This document shows positions 27,001 through 37,921 of a stretch of 64,000 nucleotides of DNA, one piece after another (position 1 is the first letter of the stretch; the number at the start of each line of letters is the position of its first letter). The stretch is from assembly GCA_038049695.1 (NCBI GenBank), contig CP142454.1, positions 88,868,501-88,932,500 on the forward strand, read 5' to 3'. Under the pieces are notes generated by a model. That model searched no databases, was not told the DNA's origin, and was given only the letters and a program-made list of their open reading frames with translations. The position numbers and the translations under genes were made by a program. This stretch comes from Cinnamomum chago. Lineage: Eukaryota; Streptophyta; Magnoliopsida; Laurales; Lauraceae.

Positions 27001-30000
27001 GTGGGTAAGAAGAGGAAGGGAAAAATGATTGCAGAGAATAGCATGAATCTCCATTCTCCACCAATTCAGCCATTTCTCATTCAAACCCTCACTTATGGTA
27101 AGTCCGAATCTTAAAAGGCACCCACGTACTACCACTCTCGTGAGGCTACTTAGTGGGCCGCTAAGCAAAATCCTAAAACACCTAAAAGGATAATTGGCCT
27201 TTTCTATGAGTTCTTATACAAGTTTAATTTTATCCCACTATAAATTGGGCCCACCCCTAGATTGATTTCTCAGAAAATATTTGAATTTTTATATATATTT
27301 TATTTGTGCTCTAAAAGTGATTATTATCCGGTAATGGGCTCAACTCTTATTTGATTAAAATGTTGTGAGGAGGTATAGAAGAATATGGGAGCATTCATTT
27401 GACTGGTTTAGATTATTTTTAAGTAGGAGCCACATGAAGTCCTTCTGAGTATAGAAGCCTTGGACAATATGGATTATGGACTCCTCTTGTATAGAACAGA
27501 ATGCGAAGAACTTTTCCTTGACAGCTTTCTCAAGTAAGCTAGTTGAGAATTTGAAGGGCTCTTCAGGTGCAACAGTGCTTGCTTAGTGGTCGTGTGGGCA
27601 ATGATACGAACAAGAATGAAGAAAAAGATGTCGGGATTAGAGGAAGGGTCCTTCCATTTCTAATCCAACTTTTTACTACTATTTTTTTTAGTGATCCCTG
27701 GGACTCTTGAGCCTCCACATCAGAAGACCCAAACTGATGCGGCGGCTGCAGTTCAATTTTGTTGTTGCTAGTGTTGTCTTGTTGATAATGACAATGATGA
27801 TTTCATTTGTATTTGCTGTAGATGGTGGATCTTGAAATCCTAAGTTATTATTAGGATTATTAATTTCTCAACAACAAGAAGCTGTGTGTGTGTCTGTGTT
27901 GGGGGCCGGGTTATGCGGGTCAACCCTAACTCAACCCAATTTTCCATGTGCTAGGAAAACCTGACCCTAACAACTTATATAGAATATGGGTAGGATTAAC
28001 TGGGATCTACACTCGAGGGGGAGTATTAAAAAATAGGGGGCCCACCCAAGGGACAGTATTGAATAGTATTTCCACTGGCTCTACTAACGCCTAGAGGTTT
28101 ATGTGGAAATGATTAGCTAAGAAAATTTAATAATTAATTTTAACCCGCACCTAATGGGGGTCAAAATACTTAGCCTATGAATCCCAGATAAAGGGGAGGA
28201 AGAAAAAATGAAAACAACATTGGTACAATTATGATTCTTTGTATTTGAGAATCTATGGAATTTGAGTTTTTACTGAAGATAAATGACCTTTATTTATGGA
28301 ATTTATTTAATAATAGGATGGAGTTGCCAATATACTCGCAATTGAGTAGTAAGCTTCACCCAAAGGGGAGTATTAAAAAGTATTTATACTCTGTGCCGAC
28401 CGGGTTCCACCTAAGGGGGAGTATTGGGTAATATGCTCCACGCAAAGGAGAGTATTAAAAAGTATTTATTGCCTCTACTAACGTGATCGAGGTTTTGGGA
28501 TGAATGGTAATTAGTTCAGGGAATTTAATACTCACTCCCTCTGTTGTATAAGAAATGGGATTTACGTTGGGTTTTTCCCTCCCTTTCTCCTCCCCCTTTG
28601 CAAAATGGGATTTACATTTATCCTTTTACTTTGCCATTTCTCATGAATGCGACATTTCACCTATCAACAAATAAAAGGAAAAAAGAGATTCTTTCGTAAA
28701 CAAAGAGAAAAGCAAGGCTCTCTTTAATAGAGGGAAAAGGGAACAATCTCTCTTTAAAAGTAGAGGGTTTTACCAAATAAATTCCGTTTTTAAGAGTCAC
28801 TGTAGACCAAAAAAGGACAAAAAAAAACATGTGTATCCACCATAGTGGTCCTAGGGCCCTTTTTTGTTTTTGTTTTTTTTTATTATTATTATTTTGTCAA
28901 TGGCAATATCCCCACTTACGCACTTAAATTAACGGAGATATCCCTGCTTGTTTTTTCCTTCTTCTTTCACCTCTTCCTTCTTCCTCCAACTTTTTTTACC
29001 ATTACCAGCTAACCCCCTACCTGCACAATATTTTCCTTCATGAAATGGTGAACTCACTGGTCTGAACTTAGATGCATGTTGGGACTTGTTAATTAAAGCA
29101 CCCTCATTCTCACATATAGCCATCTCAAGCCATCATTTTTTCCATCCCTCTTTCTCCCACAACCTATACAAACTCATCTAAACCTCATTCATCTTCTTCC
29201 AACTAAACTAATGAAACTTCACCCCTGTCAGGCCCCCGACCCAAGTTTAGTATATTTTCCTGCTATTTTAACTGTGATTAGTCTCTAAGTGGTAGTAGAT
29301 GATGATTAGCTTAGATTTTTAGCTAGATTAGAATTTTGGATAGCTTCGAGAAATTTTGAGCGCGTTGAGCCTGGCTTGACCGGGCTCGGGGTGGCTCAAG
29401 TGACACATGTTAGTGTGAGAATTTGATTTATTTGATTTTAGGAAAATATGGATTTCGACATTTTTGAATTTGTTATTTTGATTTCAATAACTTTCATATT
29501 TGCTCCGTTTGTATTGGAAACCCAGAAATCACGTTTTTCGAGAAAAAGGGGCAAATTCGTCTTTTCACAATCAAATATGTGTATAAATTTCGAAATTTAA
29601 AAATCACGAGGAAAATATACTTTTTGAAAACTAGATTTCTCAACTATCATTTTTCTCTTCTTCGTCAACTTCATTCAGGACCCACAAATGATCGATCCAG
29701 ATACTTGAAGCTTTAGGGCCAATGGGGCCCACATTTCGACTTAAACCATGCACACAAGAAAACCCACGTTTGGATCATCTCCTTCTTCATTTCAGTTCGT
29801 GCAACCAACTTGAAGAGAGCCCATTTCTTCCTCTCATCTTCTCTACTCTTGCATGTATAGCAAACTCACCCACATTGAAAAACAAATCACACCAATCTCT
29901 TCCTCATCTTCCAAGCTACCCATTGGTACCACCTTTGTGAGATTTCAGCTGGGATTTTTCCTTTCTCCAAGCTCTTCTTTATCTTTAGAGCTTTTCAAGG

Positions 30001-32050
30001 TTAGCAATGGATATCTCTTTCCCAAATCTTGGTTTTATTGAATAAAAAAAAGTCTCTTTTCATACATGCATGGACTCTTTTGTGGAACTCCATTGTTTAC
30101 CAAATTTTGTGGATTTTGAGCTCGATTTCCATGGGACTTTTGGTGTAGGATTTGGAGTTAAGCTGACCAGGGAGTGTTTGGAGTGTCTTAGAATCTTTTT
30201 GAGCACCAAGGCAAGTGAAGAAATTAGATTGGAATGTATGGAAAGAAAATGGGTCTTCTTCTCAAAGTTTGGTTGAACTATTTTCTTAGATTTGGAAGGA
30301 TTGATCTCTCCATGATTTTAGATTAGATTGTATATGATTTTCGTGCAGGAAATGGTGGTTATTTTTAGTGCATGAAGTCATGATCTTCATTGTTTTACAG
30401 TACTGAAAAAAAAAAGGGTTCTCCAAGTTCTTTTTTTTTTTTTTTTTTTTAAACACATTTCAGTTTTGAATTCTTGTTTTGTGATGGTCATTGGAATGAA
30501 ATTGATTAATGTGGTTGAATGGAGTTGATTGGATGTTGGTAGAGAGCATAGAAGGCTATAATTTGGATGGTGGAAATGTATAATATTGAAGAAGGAAGAG
30601 GAGGGAAATGATTCAAAATCAAGAGGAGAAGAAACAGTGCAGGTTTGGACGGGGCAGAGCCAGAAGGCTGGCCGCTCGAGCGACCCAGCCTCTGGATGGG
30701 CTTGCTCGAGCGGACCCAGTACCGCTCAAGTGGAACTGTCCAGGGCCCAGGTCTGCTTTCAGTCTGTTTTCAGGTCGTTTCAGGCCCACTTCAGGGCTGT
30801 TTTCTGGCCCATTTTCTGGGCTGATTTCCAGCCCACTTCAGCCCATTTTCCCCCATTACTTGAAGCCCATTTAAACTCTATTGGAGCGAGCATAGGAGTA
30901 TGAAATGTATACATTGAATCGAATCATTATGAATCGTGAAAATTTTAATGCGAAAAGTGATGGAAACGCTTGAGGTTAGAATTACCCGAGAAATTTATTT
31001 AAGTCCTAATACACACTTTATATCCTTAATTGTCGGAGATCTTCAGTGACACCAAGCTCCGCATATATTATCGACATTAAGAGTCTAAGTATATATCAAG
31101 ACGACCTGTGGTAAGCCATTAAACCACTATACATTGATTCATTCCAAGTTAGGGAAATTGTATATTATTACAAATTGTTTTGAAATAGATTTGAGTGGTT
31201 TGCCACGTTCGGAAACATCGGTAAGGCTACTCATCTGAATATTCGTTCAATTTTGTCAGTATGTATTTGTCCGGAGTAGTTCCTTTTATCGATTTTGGAA
31301 ATATATTATTATGATTTGATTTGTATCGATTCAAGTTTTAGTTTTGAACGGCACCACTAAGCTTAAGTGACCTAGTTGGGCTGATCACCCGGCTTGGGAT
31401 CTTAAAATTTATCTGTCAACTACAGTTTGGACTCTGTTGCTCCGACTATGGCAACAGTTCTGTATTCCGGTCCCATGGGTAGTGGCAACGATTTTTATCT
31501 ATTTGTTCCGGTCGTTTCATATGGCAACGGTTATTTGTTCGTGTGCTCTTGTTACTTCGGTAATAGGAGAATATAACAAAATGTGGTTTGCCAATATTTT
31601 TATTATTTGTTAGTTAGTTCGAAATATTTAAATTATGAAATTCTTTTTTTTTTTTGTACAGAAATGGTTCATTTGATTTACCCTTTATATATGTTTCGTT
31701 TCAATTACATTTTTATGATTTTGGACATGGCATTTATAAAACTTATATACCTTATCTGCTTTATTCACCTGTCAGACCGTCTTGTCTGATACTTTTCTGT
31801 TTGGTGTCAGATGCCGCAGCCTTTGAGGCGGAGCCCGCAGAGGAGGCAGTAGGGCCTCCGGTGGAGCACGAGTGGCAACCAAATGATGTCATATAGACGT
31901 CATGTTGGGTCTGGAGTTCGATAACATCTTTTGGGGAATGACTATAATTTATTTTGGGAACTTTATTTATGACTTCCGTTGGCCTTGTTGGGTTGTATAA
32001 CTTTAATATAGTTTTGTGATCCTCACAACTTTAACTAACCTTGGGTTATG

Positions 32051-32081
<31 letters not shown>

Positions 32082-33695
32082 TTCTCTTTTGATACAAAGT
32101 TTGTGCAATTATCTTATGTTTCAATTAAATTTTATTTTGCTACATGCTTCCGTATAGTATTATTTGTTGTGAATTCGATTAATTGGTTGTGATGGATCGT
32201 CGGAATCATCACCGCTAAATCCTGTGAGAAAATAATTAGCGTATGCGGGTGGAATTTTCTGACCTGTCACGCTGCGTCCCCTGAATTAAGGACTTAATTA
32301 TCAGGGCCTCGGTCCGGAAGCATGACAACCCCATCTCACATAACTCACCTCGCTCTCTGTCTCTCTTGAACCCATCTCTTTCTCTCTTCTTTCTTTCGTT
32401 TTCCTTTTTATTTTCCCTTTTCTTCCTTTTCTTCTCTCCTTCATTCTTGCTCTCTGCAAGTCACCTTTCTCAACATCTTTTTATCATCTCCATATACAAA
32501 CTACCTTTGCCTCCATCATCATCTTGTTCCCTTTGCGTCCCTCCTCTACCAATCCAATTCACCCCACCTAAACCAACCTCATGCCTGCAACCGATACGTA
32601 TATTACCCATCTCTCACATTTCTCTTTTACGATATCATCTTCAACTGCACCCATCATAACCATCTAACCTCCATCACGAGGCAACCACCATCCAAAAGAA
32701 AGAAAGATTTTCTTCCCTGAATTTGACTTGGGCGGTGATATCACTGATTACAATGAAGAAGAAGTTATGAAACGAGTAGAGATATCCTTGCTCGTGTATG
32801 CGGGTGAGCAAGGTCGCCGCGGCTTGGCAAAACAATAAAAATATTAAACCAAAAGGTTCCCCTAGGACCACTATGGTGGATACATATATTTTAGGCCTTT
32901 TTCTGTCTATAGTGAATCTTAGAGGATTTTTCCTGTAAAATCCTCTTAAAAATAAAAAATAAAACGATAGACCCAGTAAAATCCTTAATGAAATCTCTTG
33001 AATAATTCAGCCAAAAAATAAAAAATAAGTAAATAAAAAAGAAATCTCTTGCATGAAAAGAGGAAAGAGAGAAGAAATCCAAACCTAGGGCAGTTTTTGA
33101 AGTAACAAACAGGTTTCACGGGTTAACTCTTAACTTGACAGCTTTTAATGCGGGTCATGTGCCTAACCCATCCAAATATGACATGGGGTACTCAGGTTAC
33201 ATGAGTCTTGTGTTAAACAGGCAAGCCCGACTTTGCCACCCTGATGTAATCAATGATAGAGTTGAGCCCATATTATCATTCTCACCAACCCCAACCCCAA
33301 CCCCCCAACCCCCAACCCCCCAAAAATGACAAAACAATGGGCCCTAGGCCCTTGCCGGCTAGACTATTGTGTGAAAGATATCCATTTGTTCACACAAGTT
33401 GTGGAATGCAAAGCAGTGACCAGTATTTGTCGACTTGAATAAGTCGTACCAATGAAACCCCTAAACAAGCGATCACATCCGATCTAACAGTAGGGATTAA
33501 CTCTTAATGGCAGCGAGTTTTTCTTTGGTGGGCCTCACTGGAAGATTAAGGACATTGGACCAAGTCTCCATCTTCTGCTACAACTGTTACCATTGGTTCT
33601 TCTTCTTCTCCTGTTACTACTACCTAGTAGTAACAACAACAAAAACATATTGAAACCATGTGGCACTTACTACTAGTAACAACAAAAACAATCAT

Positions 33696-33760
<65 letters not shown>

Positions 33761-34739
33761 CACTGAGTGTGGGTGTAAGTGGGTCATATCCAGATCCAGC
33801 GGATGCGAAACTAACGCCTGTGAGTAGGTCCTCGTCGCTCAAAGACTTGTCCAAGTAAGGAGGTATAGTTTCTTTGATACATAAATATGATGCTGCATGC
33901 AAAGATTAACATACTTCAGCTATTCGCACCCAAATAATAATTCACAATGCATACACACACATACATTTCTGTTACTACCAAAGAGATGGGGATATTAAAA
34001 AAAAAAATTAAAATTCATGCAGTGAATGAGGTTCAAGCATACAACTTATAGAAAACAATCCCCACTATCTACTGCTAGTGAAGGCTTGTGCATAAAGGCT
34101 TAGTAATAATATATAAAAGGAAGGTACTTTTACGGATTATAATTCCTCTCTAGCTAACTTGGATTTCACGAGATAATGACTGATGTCGGCAGAGTCTGTT
34201 GACTCTAGTCTTCTACTGTTTTTGACAATTTTATCCAAATCCTTTGACTCTGGTCACCCGTACTCAGAACCAAAATTTATCTTGAACACTACTCGAATTA
34301 GAGTCTAAAAGCATATACGAATTAATTAATTTACTACGAACCTGACCAATGCACTATAAAATTGGTCACTACGTACAAACCCTTCCTCTAATAGGAGTGG
34401 GTAGGGCAGGTCCTATTTAAACCCGACCCATTGTCATTTCTAGATGGAAGGAGGATTGTGCAAATTACCTAAGATATCGGTTGGAAGTCTTCCATTTGTA
34501 AACCTTCCAGTGGGTTTGTGTTGTATGAAATCTCTTCCGTAAGGTGGGAAGTTGCTCTTGAAAACGGTGGGCACGTAGTTATTGTTCCCAGGATCGACTG
34601 TAGAGTCTCCAAATACAAATATTGCTGAGATTGATGAGTTGCATGGTTTCTCCATGGGGTGAGGTTGAGTTGGAGGGAGGAGAGAAAACAGCAAAGAGAA
34701 GAAGATAGTAAGAGACAAGGAGACTCTCAGCTTGGCCAT
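24061..34739 (-). CDS. GDSL esterase/lipase (SGNH hydrolase), five exons
   Basis: Predicted secreted serine hydrolase of the plant GDSL family, acting on ester or acyl substrates; the substrate is unknown. Exons (minus strand, in order) are 34739-34469, 33892-33762, 26454-26221, 25225-24922 and 24254-24061. All junctions are GT-AG and in phase, giving 377 residues, normal for the family. A hydrophobic signal peptide covers about residues 1-26. Block I is [14 protein letters not shown] with nucleophile Ser46. Block II is [12 protein letters not shown], block III is AGTNDF with Asn178, and block V is DSIHPS with Asp351 and His354, so all catalytic blocks are intact. The first ATG at 34739 is used because it opens directly into the signal peptide. 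Intron 3 is 7307 bp and filled with transposon remnants. By family the protein is likely extracellular or in the secretory route. Exact orthology was not determined. Confidence 0.93.
24601..24636. repeat. ATG/AGG trinucleotide microsatellite in GDSL intron 4
   Basis: Short runs of ATG then AGG triplets inside the intron between exons 4 and 5. Open frames across it are artefacts of the repeat. Confidence 0.85.
26455..28790. other. GDSL intron 3, distal part: degenerate repeats, no gene
   Basis: Intronic sequence. Around 26605-26680 and 27900-27960 are GGGTTGGGTT-type stretches of a kind dispersed elsewhere in the window (33110-33260, 57600-57810). At 28015-28532 the word GGGGAGTATT recurs in several copies, and two roughly 120-bp segments (28015-28133 and 28412-28532) are diverged direct copies. 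No coding signature was found. Confidence 0.5.
30673..30732. repeat. CGCTCGAGCG palindrome cluster in LTR-2
   Basis: One perfect 10-bp palindrome (30673-30682), one 8-bp core GCTCGAGC (30704-30711) and a degenerate copy (CGCTCAAGTGG, from about 30722) lie within 60 bp. The core is the same as in LTR-3. Confidence 0.8.
32054..32081. repeat. (AT)n microsatellite near the 3' end of LTR-2
   Basis: About 14 AT dinucleotides, seen directly. Confidence 0.9.
32922..33698. other. GDSL intron 3, proximal part
   Basis: AT-rich intron sequence. The segment 33110-33260 contains a degenerate dispersed element ending CCCGACTTTGCCACCCTGATG, the inverse orientation of the GGGGTGGCA stretch near 26606. A C-rich simple stretch (CCCCAACC repeats) lies at 33285-33325. 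No gene seen. Confidence 0.45.
33699..33757. repeat. (GA)n microsatellite abutting a splice donor
   Basis: About 29 GA dinucleotides. On the transcribed (minus) strand it reads (CT)n and begins immediately after GTATTT, the donor of GDSL intron 3. Confidence 0.95.
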
Positions 34740-36809
34740 CAATACGACTGATAAAATTATAGACAGAATTATGTTGGTAGTGAGTTTTTATGCAGCAGCT
34801 GGAGCCGTATTGAGTCTTGTAAATTCTCCATTTTGGACATGGGGTCGCATATTAAATTACTTTAATGCCACCCTCATTAGTGGCAAGTGGCCACGACCAT
34901 AATTTTCCTGTTGACATGTGGACTTTGAGACTATTCTATTTTGGCAGGTACTAATAGAAGATAAGTGCAAGAAGTTTCTTTTTCACAGATTTTATCTGGC
35001 AACATGGGCGTGTGGGGAAAACAAAATTAATGGTCACCCATCTCAAAACATTGAAATCTAAAATTCCTGAGTTGCGAAAAGATAGATGGATTTTCTAGAA
35101 TCTTCATCTACAATTCTTTATATGGAAAATTTAATTACTTTGAACTTGACTTGAATATTACTTACGAATTACAAGTTTACTAAATATAATGAAAACCACA
35201 GTCAAGAGTGTCAAGGCTATAACTACAATAAAAAAAAATGTAAACAAAGTTTTAAAATGAAAATAAGTAACATGTAAACTTTAATTGGGTTTAAAATCCA
35301 AAAAATCTGAAAAAAGAAATCATGATTCAGATGTCTAAACGGTGAGATCTGGTCAAGAAAATGGCCTCTACAGCTAGCTCTAACAGTTGTAGCAGTTTGA
35401 CATGTTGATCTCTTCATTTAGAGCAAGGTTAGAAAACTCCTGACTTGGAGGACCCAACTTATCTAATGCAACAATATCACCTCAGGTAGAATCAACGCGA
35501 AAACTCAAAATAGTTATGTTTCAAAAATAACCTGAAAGTCATTTAAAAATTAATTAAGTACTTATGGAATATAAATATATATTTATTTACATGCATTTAT
35601 GATAATCAATTCAATTTAATAAATTTATATATGCAAGAGAAATATTATAATGAAAAATAATGTAAAAAGATATTGCGTATGACATAACTTGTTAGTCTAG
35701 GTATAGAGTGTAAAAAATAAATATAAGTTTCTAATCACATTCCAGTCACCATTTTTGAATTGGTGACTCCAAACCTCGTGCATAATTAATTAAAAATACA
35801 CATTAATTGTTCAAAATTAGATCTACTTATCAAAATGGCTCAAAAAGCAAATAAATGATTAAATTGAGAAAACTCGACTGAGTCTTCCTTGTTTTTGACT
35901 CAGTCCTTCATCAAAATTAGATGACTCTGGGGAGTCAAAAGTAGACTCTTGTTGAGTTTTTCATCCATGGTTTAGAGCTTTTTTGTTGATATATGATAAT
36001 TACGAAATCGAACTGTTGAATTGAAAGTTGGCGCTCAATTATTAGAGCGTGTGTCCAGCCGTCTAATTCGATCTCTTTCAATCTTGAGGTCCCATTTAAT
36101 CACTGAAAAGTATTTTCCATATCAAGTGATAAGGCATACGGCCTAGTCAAATTGATCATATGCAAACATATGATAACATGAATTAAAAAGGCTAAAAGTT
36201 GCCTTAGCATGATCAATTTGAAGATCAACTCGAGAACATGGGGTTGGCCAATTGGTTGGGGACCCCGTCTTTCACCCAGAAGGCGAGCAATCAATCCTTG
36301 GATCTCTCCCTGCGCAAATGTTAGAATCTTCTCTCCTCCCGTGTGTGGGTCATGTCCTCTCCTTGAATGTACAAGTCTTCCCTCCACGCGTGGTGGGTGT
36401 CCTTTCTTTGCATGTGTGGGTGCTCTCATGGGTGCCAAACAATCAGTACCCTTGACTGGGGCACCTAAAAAAAAAAAAACCGAAAGAAAGAAGAAAAGGA
36501 ACTAAAAATCAACCCAAAGAAGTGGCCTTTATTTGCTCAGTTGGTTTGCAACCTTGGATCTCACTTGGCTACCCAATGATCAATCTCTAGGTATGTCACG
36601 CTTCTCACATTTCTGGGCTCCTCTTCTCTACCCTGGATCCCTACCCCTTGGTTGGGATAACAAAAAAAAAATGAACTTTTTTTTTATTGATTCCTCCAAC
36701 AGATTAGAAGTTGGGCTATAATACAATTAATCACCCTCAACAACTAACTGAAGTTCTGCCCCATCTTTCCATAACAAAGGCCACGTTCAGGAATGGGCAC
36801 AAGGAACTT
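34740..36809. other. GDSL 5' flank and intergenic, mostly unrecognised
   Basis: The first bases upstream of 34739 should carry the GDSL 5' UTR and promoter on the minus strand; a TATA-like CATAAAAAC lies about 50 bp upstream of the start. The rest is AT-rich with no gene. At about 36229-36475 a GC-richer stretch ends in an A-run (CACCTAAAAAAAAA) and shares words such as CTTTCTTTGCATGTGTGGG with 53300-53330. It may be a retroposed SINE-like repeat. Open frames over it are not credible genes. Confidence 0.4.
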
Positions 36810-37200
36810 TGTTAGGCTCCGTCCCGAGTTAATCACGATTAACTCTAATTAATCAGGTTTATAACTAATTAAGCCGGTTTAAATGACTTAATGGTGAATT
36901 ATCACCAAATGAAGTTGAGTTAGCCTAATGTAGGCTTAGTGAAGTGTTAGACAAGATTAAGAACTAAATTGAATCGAAATAGAGCTTAAACAAGCAAGTA
37001 AAGGACTTGTGTATAAATACGGACTTATACGTATTTTGTCGAATACGGAAAGTCTCGATACCAACATGTGTGTCTCGACGAGTACGACGAATTTCATAAA
37101 AGACTTGAAGTGATTCGACGAGAAATGAACCAAATGGACCTTGATTTGACTTGAAATGGAATTAAGAGAATTAGTGGGGGTTAAATGCAAAACTGAAGCT

Positions 37201-37207
37201 TATATAA
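37201..37207 (+). promoter_or_regulatory. TATA box of LTR-3
   Basis: TATATAA about 390 bp into the LTR, in a position comparable to the TATA box of LTR-1, followed by a CT-rich leader. Confidence 0.6.
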
Positions 37208-37714
37208 GCAATTGACTTCATTTCATCTCATGAAACCCTAGGCAACAATCCCTTTCTTCCATCCGTTTCTTCTTCTTCTTCTCTTGTTCAAGTGTTCTTC
37301 ATCAAGTGAATGTGTTTGAGTTGAGTTAAGTGAAGGGGATTCATCATCTTCACCTTCTTCAACATCTTCTTGAGTGTTTCTTGAATTCCAAGCTTCAAGT
37401 GAAGGAAGTTCCCTTTCAAACTAGCTCATCAAATACCCAAGCTTCAATTAAGGCAAGTGATACATATGCTTATGCCTATTGAAGTAGTTTTGTGTTTTGT
37501 GGATTTTGATAGAAAGAATGGATGTTTAGGGTGCATTATGGGTTTCAAAACCCTAATGAGATTGGGTATGAATTGTTAGATTAGTTGAAATGGATGGTGT
37601 GTGTGGATGGGGACAGGAGGTCCTATTATGCTTGCAGGTTGTGGAGGAATAAGGGATAAGTGAGTGAGAAAGAAGAGAGAAAGAATCAGAATTTCGGAGT
37701 CAAATTCTGGACAG

Positions 37715-37921
37715 TTCGCTCGAGCGAACAGGGGGTCGCTCGAGCGACCGAGGTTCCGTTTCAGGAAACGCGTCCTGGACTGGTCGCTCGAGCGAACATT
37801 AAAGTGCGGTCGAGCGACCATCCTTCTGTAAAGTGTCCGCTCGAGCGAACTTTACTCGCTCGAGCGAACCTAACAGAAATGCCATTAATAGTAAAGTGGA
37901 AATTTTGGCCAATCGCTCGGA
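37715..37921. repeat. CGCTCGAGCG palindrome cluster in LTR-3
   Basis: Five perfect palindromes with the core CGCTCGAGCG occur at 37715-37728, 37735-37748, 37784-37795, 37838-37847 and 37856-37867. Degenerate or half copies lie near 37806 and 37916. Several extend to 12-14 bp (TTCGCTCGAGCGAA, GTCGCTCGAGCGAC). Confidence 0.93.

Larger units (their letters stand above)
29226..32327. mobile_element. Solo LTR (LTR-2) nested in the DNA transposon
   Basis: 3102 bp starting TGTCAGGCCCCCG and ending GGAAGCATGACA, with ACCCC direct duplications at 29221-29225 and 32328-32332. There is no internal coding region and no second LTR. It is inserted inside the inverted-repeat element of GDSL intron 3. It contains CGCTCGAGCG palindromes (30673-30682, and a shorter one at 30704-30711) and an AT dinucleotide run at 32054-32081. 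A TATA-like GTATAAAT lies at 29581-29588. Confidence 0.92.
28791..32921. mobile_element. Non-autonomous inverted-repeat DNA transposon carrying a nested solo LTR
   Basis: The left end (28791 onward, AGAGTCACTGTAGACC, then ATCCACCATAGTGGTCCTAG at 28835-28854) is the inverse of the right end (CTAGGACCACTATGGTGGAT at 32862-32881, then GTCTATAGTGAATCT at 32905-32919). The inverted repeats are about 70 bp. Without the 3.1-kb LTR the element is about 1.0 kb and has no transposase frame. Flanking TA dinucleotides are compatible with a TA target duplication, but the superfamily is not certain. It lies in intron 3 of the GDSL gene. Confidence 0.7.

Noticed and set aside
30586-30903. Proline/serine-rich frame in LTR-2
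   Set aside because: It overlaps the palindrome cluster and GGCCCA-type simple repeats; no domain and no start context.
33624-33902. Leucine/serine repeat tail following GDSL exon 2
   Set aside because: It is read-through of the (CT)n microsatellite beyond the splice donor at 33761; only 33762-33892 is coding.
36100-36505. Overlapping frames of about 100 codons on both strands
   Set aside because: No domain, and the stretch looks like a dispersed repeat ending in an A-run.
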